Origin: Nitrospirae bacterium YQR-1
Lineage (GTDB): Bacteria > Nitrospirota > Thermodesulfovibrionia > Thermodesulfovibrionales > Magnetobacteriaceae
Length of the DNA stretch: 64,000 bases
NCBI GenBank assembly: GCA_039908095.1
Contig: JAMOBJ010000001.1
Span: 335,771-399,770, forward strand
Direction of reading: 5' to 3'
Shown in pieces: positions 8,115-15,164 of the stretch; position 1 is the first letter of the stretch; each line of letters starts with the position of its first letter. The notes below the pieces were generated by a model, which saw only the letters and a list, made by a program, of their open reading frames with translations, was not told where the DNA came from and did not search any database. A program made the translations under genes and the position numbers.

Positions 8115-8239
8115 ACCAGGCAGCATCCAGAAGTAAACACAGGCGGCTGGGAGCAAGCCCTCATAGGGGATTCCATGGGAGACGTTGAGAATCCTATGAC
8201 AAAGCCAACAAAGTTAGACGATTGAAGGCTGCCTGGTAT
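8113..8239. mobile_element. Small inverted-repeat element (MITE-like), copy 1, between gspE and gspF
   Basis: The 127-bp element has perfect 12-bp terminal inverted repeats ATACCAGGCAGC / GCTGCCTGGTAT. It has no coding capacity of its own. Its interior (minus strand: CTTCAATCGTCTAACTTTGT and CCTATGAGGG) is shared with related copies at 18663-18766 and 21590-21729. It lies exactly between the gspE stop TGA (8241-8239) and the gspF start ATG (8114-8112), apparently having split what was a tightly overlapping stop/start. Confidence 0.75.
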
Positions 8240-10011
8240 CACGTAACCCTTAGCACCTCCTCAATTGTTGTTATACCGGAAATTACCTTAATAAGTCCGT
8301 CCTCCCTCAGGGTTCTGAAGTTATGCTCCAGTATGAGTCTGCGTTTCAAAGAAACGATGGAGTGTTCTTTTATAAATAGGTCCTTGAGGTCCTCAGTGTA
8401 TTTAAAGACCTCGTAAATTGCAAGCATTCCTCTGTAACCGGTGCCGGAGCATTTTCTGCAACCCTGTCCTTTTTTCATATTCAGGGTCAGATTAAGGCTG
8501 CTGAATCGCTTAATCAGCTCCTCAAGATTATATTTTTGAATAATATGCGGCGGGGGCTCTGTCGGGACGGAACAGTTCAGGCAATTTCTCCGGACTATTC
8601 TCTGAGCGATGACGCCAAGGACTGAAGCATTTAGCAGATAATCCTCCAGCCCCATTTCAATTAACCTAAACAGACTGCTGGGGGCGTCGTTTGTGTGCAG
8701 GGTTGAGAGCACAAGATGCCCTGTGAGAGCGGATTGAACGGCTACCTCGGCGGTTTCAGGGTCACGGATTTCACCAACCATTATGACGTCCGGGTCATGC
8801 CTTAAAATTGAGCGAAGGGCTGCGGCAAATGTGAGGGCGATTTCCGATTTAACCTGTATCTGGTTTATTCCGTCAAGTTTGTACTCAACGGGGTCCTCCA
8901 CAGTTATGATTTTTTTTTCTTTTCTGTCCAGGGTGCTTATCATAGAGTACAGGGAGGTGGTTTTCCCTGAACCGGTCGGGCCGGTTACAAGTAGTATCCC
9001 AAATGGCACATTAATAAGCTCTAATATAAGGGGTGCGACATCGGGCTCGATTCCAAGTTTTGTAATGTCAAATGTAAGGCGCTCCCTGTAGAGGAGCCTC
9101 ATGACAACTCCCTCCCCTATGGCAAACGGTATGGAGGACACTCTGATATCAATGAGTGAGGATGCTATTTTTGTGCTGAACTTACCATCCTGCGGAAGCC
9201 TCTTTTCAGCAATATCGAGCCCTGCAAGGAGTTTTATTCTGGAGACGATAGCCATGTAGAGTTTATCCTCAACGTCCTGAGTCTCGTGCAGTACGCCGTC
9301 TATGCGCATCTTTATGCGGTGGGCGCTCTCTGAGGGCTCTATGTGAATGTCTGAGGCTCTAAGTTCTACAGCTGAGCTAAGCAGGTTATTTAAAAACTTA
9401 ATGACCGGAGCTTCCGACGCCATTTCTTTAAGCAGCTCAGGGTTGTCATCCATGCTGAGGGATACGAGGTCCTTGCCGGAGACCCTGAATGGCCTTGAAA
9501 ACTCATTTATAGTCTGCTCAGTGGCAAGCAAAACAGAGACATCGGCCACCAGCGACATTGTGATGTAATCTATTATGGGAGCATTAAGGGGATCGTTTGT
9601 TATAAAGGTAACTGAGAGCCCGGCAGGCATTTGTTTTAACTCAATGGGCACAAAGCGGTTTTTAATCAGGTACTCGATATTAAGTTTACCGGTAAATGAT
9701 TGAACCAGGTCGTCCTTTGGCTCTCCGAATGATTCCCTGTCAAAGACGGCAATCCCCAGTTGAGCGCTGAGGCTTTCAATGAGCTGGTAGTCTGTGATAG
9801 CACCGGTGCTGATAAGAATTTGTCCGAGGAATCCGCCTATTTCTTTTTGTACATCAAGGGCTTTTTCAATTTCCTGCTCTCTGATGCCGAATTTGTTGAC
9901 AAGTATTTGGCCAACCGGCATGGAGGAAAACCGGGCTGTGGGCGCATAATCAAATGGCTGCGAAGCCTCAGAGGCGCAGGGGAGCGTGTCTGTTGAGGTT
10001 TCTTCTACCAA
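8239..10011 (-). CDS. gspE: Type II secretion ATPase GspE
   Basis: This cytoplasmic hexameric ATPase powers pseudopilus assembly. The 590 residues comprise a GspE/MshE N-terminal domain (about 30-170), then the secretion ATPase core. Walker A is GPTGSGKTT at 344-352, the Asp box is VEDPVEY at 371-377, Walker B and His boxes fall within IMVGEIRDPETAEVA and STLHTNDA (about 410-443). The zinc-binding Cys pairs are CLNC (477-480) and CRKC (518-521). The full set of catalytic motifs is intact. It overlaps gspG by 7 bp upstream. Its stop codon abuts an inserted inverted-repeat element. Confidence 0.93.
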   Translation of the reverse strand: MVEETSTDTLPCASEASQPFDYAPTARFSSMPVGQILVNKFGIREQEIEKALDVQKEIGGFLGQILISTGAITDYQLIESLSAQLGIAVFDRESFGEPKDDLVQSFTGKLNIEYLIKNRFVPIELKQMPAGLSVTFITNDPLNAPIIDYITMSLVADVSVLLATEQTINEFSRPFRVSGKDLVSLSMDDNPELLKEMASEAPVIKFLNNLLSSAVELRASDIHIEPSESAHRIKMRIDGVLHETQDVEDKLYMAIVSRIKLLAGLDIAEKRLPQDGKFSTKIASSLIDIRVSSIPFAIGEGVVMRLLYRERLTFDITKLGIEPDVAPLILELINVPFGILLVTGPTGSGKTTSLYSMISTLDRKEKKIITVEDPVEYKLDGINQIQVKSEIALTFAAALRSILRHDPDVIMVGEIRDPETAEVAVQSALTGHLVLSTLHTNDAPSSLFRLIEMGLEDYLLNASVLGVIAQRIVRRNCLNCSVPTEPPPHIIQKYNLEELIKRFSSLNLTLNMKKGQGCRKCSGTGYRGMLAIYEVFKYTEDLKDLFIKEHSIVSLKRRLILEHNFRTLREDGLIKVISGITTIEEVLRVT

Positions 10012-10454
10012 TTTTTTATTATCTGCTCGTCCACCTTGCCGTTGGGTCCGAGGGAGTAGAGATCAAAAGTGCCGTGTTCACCAGGACACTTGTACTGGTA
10101 GGCCCTGTGCCAGGGGTCTTCAGGAATAATTTTTTTAGAAAGATATGGTCCTCTCCAATGTTTTTCCGTTGAAGCAATCAGTTCGTTTAAATCAGTCGGG
10201 CAGCGCCCGATGTCAAGATAAAAAGACTGCACGGAGGCTGAGAGCATCTCTACCTGCGCTTTGGCTATTTCCTCCTGGCTCCTTGCAAACCTGCCCATAA
10301 TGTTGGGAGCTATCAGGGAGGCAATGAGACCTATAATCATAACCACTATGAGTATTTCCATAAGCGTAAAGCCCTTTTGATTTCTCAACTGCCGTGTTAC
10401 TAAAGAAAGTAAAATTTTCCTGGTTTGTTTTATCACCGTGTCAGCTCCAATCAT
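10005..10454 (-). CDS. gspG: Type II secretion major pseudopilin GspG
   Basis: The major pseudopilin carries the prepilin motif KG|FTLMEILIVVMIIGLIASL. The C-terminal domain has CPTDLNEL, GPYL, DPWHRAYQY and a closing YSLGPNGKVDEQ, all GspG hallmarks including the calcium-site loop. From the ATG at 10454 the leader would be 28 residues, unusually long. A GTG at 10436 has a better-spaced GGAG (8 nt) and shortens it. TATAAT at about 10463-10468 lies so close to the ATG that the downstream GTG is the more credible start. First gene of the gsp operon. Confidence 0.88.
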   Translation of the reverse strand: MIGADTVIKQTRKILLSLVTRQLRNQKGFTLMEILIVVMIIGLIASLIAPNIMGRFARSQEEIAKAQVEMLSASVQSFYLDIGRCPTDLNELIASTEKHWRGPYLSKKIIPEDPWHRAYQYKCPGEHGTFDLYSLGPNGKVDEQIIKNW

Positions 10455-10603
10455 TCAGAATCTATTATATAAACTATCCGATATTTAATCATTTTTACAG
10501 GTATGCCGTCAATGTTTAAAGTAATTTGTTTTGGTTTCTTTCCATTTTGTGTGGGTAAGAGATTTAATAAAAGGGTATTAATCGCTTTGGAGGCGAGTGG
10601 TTA

Positions 10604-10696
10604 ATGGGGAAAATATGCAGACGTGTTGACAAAACGGTGAGTCAGATGCCATACTGTATCATGATTATGGGAGCTCTCGAAAGATTTCAGGTTTAA
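10604..10696 (+). pseudogene. Shortened copy of the small repeat-family protein at 6210
   Basis: This 30-codon ORF (MGKICRRVDKTVSQMPYCIM...) shares the pattern DKTVxxMxYCxMxxGxxER with the protein at 6210-6401. The DNA is also similar (e.g. TGACAAAAC and CTCGAAAGAT blocks). It stops where the other copy continues for about 30 residues, so it looks like a truncated remnant. It is the only thing I can see in the 10455-10850 gap upstream of the gsp operon. Confidence 0.4.
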
Positions 10697-10850
10697 CGTT
10701 AATGATATATTGGAGTAACCTCAGTGCCCGGGATATTTCCGTCCATTGTCATTTGATGTTAATCGGTAAAAATCTTTTTCAACCTCAAACGGCTAAATAA
10801 TGGCAAATCAAGAAATATTAAAATAGCACACAAGGTAAACAGACACAGTT

Positions 10851-12533
10851 ATGCTTGAATACAATAAATTATTTGAAGTTAAAAAGGATTTAACCATACT
10901 GTTTGTTGACGATGAGGATTCCCCCTGGCTAATCAGAATACTGATGAGAATCTTTAAGGAGGTCATCGTTGCAGAAAGCGGTGAGGCGGCCCTTAGCAAA
11001 TACAGCCAACACCATATTGACCTGATCCTGACCGATTACATGATGCCGGAGCTAAACGGCCTTGAAATGATAAGAGAAATACGTAGAATTGATACCCGTG
11101 TTCCAATTATCCTCATAACCGGCTACATAGACACCAATTTCTTAATTGAATCAATAAACCTGGGTGTAACCCAGTTTGTTACAAAACCCATAATGATGCC
11201 CACCCTCATTAATGCCATAGAGTTGGCGGTAGCGCAGTATGTGGTGGAAAATATGGCGCGAAAAAACCAGGCTCAGGAACTGGAAATTCTCCGCTACAGA
11301 GAAAAATACCATTTGGCACAGCAGGATATGGCTTTTCTTAAGGAGCTTAAGATAATTAAAAACGATCTGAACTATAAATCAATAAGCTCTGCGGAGGGTA
11401 ATTCCATCTGGTTTGCCGAGGTTTGCTATGTTCCGCTTGATATACTAAGCGGGGATAGCTACTCATTAAGGGAGGTGTCGGAGCAAAAATACCTGTTTTT
11501 TATATCAGACGCCATGGGTAAGGGGCTCTCCGCCTCGGTTACAACCATTCTTACGACCTCTTTTATTAATCATATGATTGACCAGAGTGTACAGAGCGGC
11601 TGTTTTGATTTTAATGATTTTATAATAAACTATACAAACTTTATAAAGAAAGAACTGCTTAGTGAAGAAATCCTGTGCGCCGCTTTTGTTTTTTTCGACT
11701 TTAAAAATGAGACTATGGACTATGCCCTGTACTCCATGCCCCCTATACTTGTTGAAAAAAACGACGGCTCCATACTGAAACTAAAAAGCAATAACCTGCC
11801 GATTATGAGCTATCTCAACACTCATACTATCAACAGTTGCAGTCTTAAAGAGTTCAAAAAAATTCTCATTCACAGCGACGGTTTAAACGAGTGCGGCGTA
11901 AGACAAAATACCGCCATTTACCAGGAACAGATAGAGGAGGATTTCCTTAATAGTTTCTTCAAAGAGGAATTGTACGGAAAATTTAAAGCAGTAACGGAAG
12001 CATCCGAGGATGACATTACCTTTATCTTGCTTCAGAGATTTAACGAAACTGATGACAACATGAGGATATACAGTATAGAGAGCCGGATTGAAGAGGTTAA
12101 CCGGCTTGAGTGTGAGGTGGAAAAATATCTGACGGCTATGGGAATTAGCGTCAACCTCAATGCCTCAGTTATGAACTCTTTTACTGAACTGTTAATGAAT
12201 GCCTATGAACACGGTAATTTGAACATAAAAGCTATTCAAAAAAACGAATTGATCAATAAAGGTACTTACGAGGAATTCTTACTTGAAAAAGAAAAAGATA
12301 TTGATGAAAAAATAACCGTCACGATTAATGTTGTCAAAAACAAGGGAAAAGAGTTTTTGCTGATAAAGATTGCAGACGAGGGTTTAGGCTTTGACCTTTC
12401 CATACTCAGTGATACAAACCCTGATAACAAGCAATTTACCGGAAGGGGAATCAAAATTGCAAAAGCTCTCTCCAATATATTATTATACAGCGCAGGTGGT
12501 ACCGAGGCGGTACTGATAAACACTATAAGGTGA
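10851..12533 (+). CDS. Response regulator with PP2C (SpoIIE) phosphatase and anti-sigma-type HATPase domain, HsbR-like
   Basis: The 560-residue signalling protein has three parts. A receiver domain (2-125) carries acidic pocket D20-D21-E22, phospho-acceptor D62, T90 and K112. A PP2C/SpoIIE phosphatase (about 185-400) has SGD at 200-202 and DAMGKG at 220-225. A C-terminal RsbW-type HATPase domain contains MNSFTELLMNAYEHGN and a GRGIKIAKAL glycine box. This is the domain order of Pseudomonas HsbR: a phosphorelay-controlled protein that both phosphorylates and dephosphorylates a STAS partner. The next gene, 7 bp downstream, encodes such a STAS protein. Predicted role: regulated partner switch. 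Confidence 0.85.
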   Translation: MLEYNKLFEVKKDLTILFVDDEDSPWLIRILMRIFKEVIVAESGEAALSKYSQHHIDLILTDYMMPELNGLEMIREIRRIDTRVPIILITGYIDTNFLIESINLGVTQFVTKPIMMPTLINAIELAVAQYVVENMARKNQAQELEILRYREKYHLAQQDMAFLKELKIIKNDLNYKSISSAEGNSIWFAEVCYVPLDILSGDSYSLREVSEQKYLFFISDAMGKGLSASVTTILTTSFINHMIDQSVQSGCFDFNDFIINYTNFIKKELLSEEILCAAFVFFDFKNETMDYALYSMPPILVEKNDGSILKLKSNNLPIMSYLNTHTINSCSLKEFKKILIHSDGLNECGVRQNTAIYQEQIEEDFLNSFFKEELYGKFKAVTEASEDDITFILLQRFNETDDNMRIYSIESRIEEVNRLECEVEKYLTAMGISVNLNASVMNSFTELLMNAYEHGNLNIKAIQKNELINKGTYEEFLLEKEKDIDEKITVTINVVKNKGKEFLLIKIADEGLGFDLSILSDTNPDNKQFTGRGIKIAKALSNILLYSAGGTEAVLINTIR

Positions 12534-12540
12534 GGGAAAG

Positions 12541-12834
12541 ATGGAAATTTTGGTAACTGGTGATTCGGAAGTAACTATAACCGGACATATTAAAACAATA
12601 GATGATTATCTGAAAATCAAAGACTCTCTCAATAGTCTGGTGGAAAAGGGGAAGAATTACATATCAATAAAAATACCGGAATCTGTTTCAATGACGTCCT
12701 CATTAATCGGCTATTTATTAAAACTTGTTTTAGAAAACAAGATAGAAATCAAACTTTTTATTAAAGATGAACGCTTGTACAATTTGCTTGAAACATTAAA
12801 TCTGGTTGAGGTGCTCAAAGCACAGAAAATCTGA
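12541..12834 (+). CDS. STAS-domain protein (anti-anti-sigma-like, HsbA-like)
   Basis: The 97-residue single STAS domain starts with a beta strand and contains IPESVSMTSSLIGYLLKL. This aligns with the DSSGLG phosphorylation loop of anti-anti-sigma factors, here reading T52-S53-S54-L-I-G57. Ser53 or Ser54 would be the phosphate acceptor; the usual Asp is Thr. It is cotranscribed 7 bp after the REC-PP2C-HATPase gene, so it is presumably the substrate of that enzyme. The downstream target is unknown: a sigma/anti-sigma factor, or a c-di-GMP protein as in the HsbA system. Confidence 0.75.
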   Translation: MEILVTGDSEVTITGHIKTIDDYLKIKDSLNSLVEKGKNYISIKIPESVSMTSSLIGYLLKLVLENKIEIKLFIKDERLYNLLETLNLVEVLKAQKI

Positions 12835-12957
12835 TACCATGTAGCGTTCGTAAGACGCAATATTTTAAATTATTTAAATGAGGGCTTATTTGTGCAGTAC
12901 TTCAGTGGAATATTTCAAGTTACTGTCTCCGTTTTAAATCATTGACAGGCCTGCTGT

Positions 12958-14457
12958 ATGGAAAGCAGACTCATAGGGCTTAAGGATGTACGTATTGGGG
13001 AGCCGCTGGAGCGTCCCATTTATGACGTCAACGGAAAGCTCATGCTCCGCAAGGGTTACGTAGTTAAGAACGATGGGGAGCTTCGTCTGCTGACTGAGCT
13101 TATGACCCCCTATGCAACGGCCGTGTATCAGGACTTTGAGCAGGATGAGCTGGGAGGGCAGGGCGATAAGATACTTGAAACCCCCTTTGAGATAATCAAT
13201 ACAGTAACGGATAATTTAAACGGCCTGCTAAATGATAGTACCGGCAAATCAAACATATCACTTCGTATCGGGCAAATAACAGACAACATTGTACAGTGCT
13301 GCTATGATGACGAGGACCTTAGTCTGGGAGCCCTCTACATGGACAGAAATCTTTCATACACAGTAAAACACCCGGTGCATGCCGCCACGGTGGCGGAGAT
13401 TATAGCCAAAAGGCTCAACTGGCCTGTAGAGCAAAGAAAATCCCTCATAGGAGCTGTCCTGACCATGAACATATCAATAGTGGAGCTTCAGAACAACCTG
13501 CTGTGCCAAAGCCTTCCTCTGACAGATGCTCAGCGCAGGGAAATAAAAGAGCACCCCGCCAAAAGTGTTGAAATGCTGCAATTGCGCGGTATAAATGACC
13601 AACTGTGGCTAAAGACGGTCATGCAACATCATGAGACTTATGACGGCAGCGGCTACCCCTCAGGCCTAAGGGGAGATGAAATCACGGAATGTGCCCGTGT
13701 TGCCCGCCTTGCCGACATATACTGCACTATGGTGTCGGAGAGAAACTACAGGGGGGCGCTCTGTGCCAATGAGGCAATGAAGAGGATTTTTCTGCAAAAG
13801 GGCAAGGACATAGATGAAAATCTTGCCATGATCTTTATAAAGCATCTTGGAATTTACCCGCCGGGGTCCTTTGTAAAACTTAAAAATAGGGAGGTGGCCG
13901 TTGTTGTAGAAAGGGGCAGACAGGCAAACACGCCGGTTGTGAAAACCATAATTAGGTCTAACGGCTTTTTAGCAGCTAATCCCATCAGGCGCGACACATC
14001 GGAGCCCGACTATGCCGTAGTGGAAATGCTCTTATACTCAGACATTCATCTGCATATAAATCCGCACAAACTTTGGGGATTTTCCGATTTTGAGAAATCC
14101 TCTGCGATGAAAAGGCGCCACAGCAGGTTTACAGCCAACTGTGAGGTAGAGGTTACAGAGCCCATGGGCGGTTTTTCCGCACGGTCTCTTATTCTTAACT
14201 TTAGCTCCGGTGGTGCTCTGCTTAAGATTTCAACCAGGTCTTTTACAGCCGGCCATGAGCAGTTGAAAATTAAGCATATCTATAACCTGACATTTGAACT
14301 TTTTGACAAACATCTTAAAAATATTAGGTTTCAGATAAGAAACTCTAAAATCAGCGGAGGTTACCAATTTGCCGGCGGTCAATTTGTTGATATGACAGAG
14401 GATGAAAAATCCATTATAAGACTATACGTGGAAATAAAAGGCAATGAAAAAGGGTAG
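12958..14457 (+). CDS. Degenerate HD-GYP domain protein with C-terminal PilZ domain
   Basis: The 499-residue protein has an N-terminal DUF3391-like/leading domain, an HD-GYP fold (about 130-300) and a PilZ domain (about 383-495). The GYP half is intact: HHETYDGSGYP at 224-234, then RVARLADIY. The HD pair that binds metal is missing: where LLHDIGK is expected the sequence reads AVLTMNIS (166-173). The PilZ motif is complete: RRHSR at 386-390 and NFSSGG at 414-419, the c-di-GMP-binding pattern. So it probably binds c-di-GMP through PilZ but is unlikely to hydrolyse it. It lies 123 bp after the partner-switch genes in the same direction. Confidence 0.8.
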   Translation: MESRLIGLKDVRIGEPLERPIYDVNGKLMLRKGYVVKNDGELRLLTELMTPYATAVYQDFEQDELGGQGDKILETPFEIINTVTDNLNGLLNDSTGKSNISLRIGQITDNIVQCCYDDEDLSLGALYMDRNLSYTVKHPVHAATVAEIIAKRLNWPVEQRKSLIGAVLTMNISIVELQNNLLCQSLPLTDAQRREIKEHPAKSVEMLQLRGINDQLWLKTVMQHHETYDGSGYPSGLRGDEITECARVARLADIYCTMVSERNYRGALCANEAMKRIFLQKGKDIDENLAMIFIKHLGIYPPGSFVKLKNREVAVVVERGRQANTPVVKTIIRSNGFLAANPIRRDTSEPDYAVVEMLLYSDIHLHINPHKLWGFSDFEKSSAMKRRHSRFTANCEVEVTEPMGGFSARSLILNFSSGGALLKISTRSFTAGHEQLKIKHIYNLTFELFDKHLKNIRFQIRNSKISGGYQFAGGQFVDMTEDEKSIIRLYVEIKGNEKG

Positions 14458-14605
14458 TGGTATAACTCCGATGACGTCATAGTCAAGGGAAAGGCTAAGG
14501 CCGTAAGAATATATAAGGTCCGTACGTATTGTCTTTTTACTATTATGTCCTCCCCTGCCATAGCCCCTCCTTCTTCAAATGAGGATACTATGACCGCTCT
14601 CTTTT

Positions 14606-14652
14606 GGACACTTTCATTTTGCTAAGAACCGGACATTGTTACTTTGCTAAGA
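14606..14652. repeat. Two 22-bp direct repeats resembling an IS end
   Basis: GGACACTTTCATTTTGCTAA (14606-) and GGACATTGTTACTTTGCTAA (14631-) are imperfect direct repeats separated by 3 bp. Multiple short terminal repeats beginning with GGACA resemble the ends of IS21-family elements. No transposase gene is nearby, so this would be a remnant end. The rest of 14458-15044 holds no gene I can support. Confidence 0.35.
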
Positions 14653-14669
14653 CAGGGTGAATATTTTGC

Positions 14670-14699
14670 TTGACTTTTGTATATATATATGAGTATATT
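14670..14699 (+). promoter_or_regulatory. Possible sigma-70 promoter in the 14.5-15.1 kb gap
   Basis: TTGACT (14670-14675), an 18-bp spacer and TATATT (14694-14699). No ORF begins within 300 bp. It could be a leftover promoter or drive a long leader of the downstream kinase gene. A lone GCAACTTGGTAT at 14777-14788 is identical to the right end of the 21590-21729 element and may be a solo element end. Confidence 0.3.
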
Positions 14700-15044
14700 C
14701 TGTAGAGATGGCGTTTATCTGTGGGGGGTATCAATAGAGTGTCATTATTTACTTTTTGAATTTAATGAATTGTCCAGCAACTTGGTATTAGCCTTGATGG
14801 ACTATTGCTTTTGTATAATTGATAATCATAAAGAGTTTCTTTATTAAAGGAATACATGAGCGCTGAATTTATGATAACATTGAAACGATGTTATCGTGGG
14901 GATGAATTTGTAAGTTGTGAATCCTGCTCTATAGATGTTTAGGGTTTACCTTGGGGGGTAGCGCCATGAAAGCATGCACAATAGGACAGACGTTATACTG
15001 CTCTTAATATTAGTTATTCCACTGCTTGCAGGAAGTGATGATAA

Positions 15045-15164
15045 TGGAGATACAGTTTTATTGTGCCGCTTAGGTTTGACCTGCCGGCTGTTGAAAAGAG
15101 CATGCACGGAAGGCTTACGGTAATAAACATTGATGGTGGTGCTGAGCTCAGAATAGAGATATGA
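15045..15164 (+). pseudogene. Remnant of a histidine kinase C-terminus
   Basis: The frame ending at TGA 15164 encodes SMHGRLTVINIDGGAELRIE. This is the tail of the HATPase domain seen in the kinases of this window (compare NMDGRLTVRNIEGGAEFMIT at about 53.65 kb). It is blocked by a stop at 15042-15044, and no kinase core precedes it. The final ATATGA overlaps the start of the next kinase gene. It is therefore a decayed relative, not an independent gene. Confidence 0.6.

Noticed and set aside
14379..14561. Minus-strand ORF at the end of the HD-GYP/PilZ gene
   Set aside because: It overlaps a well-supported coding region and looks like a shadow.
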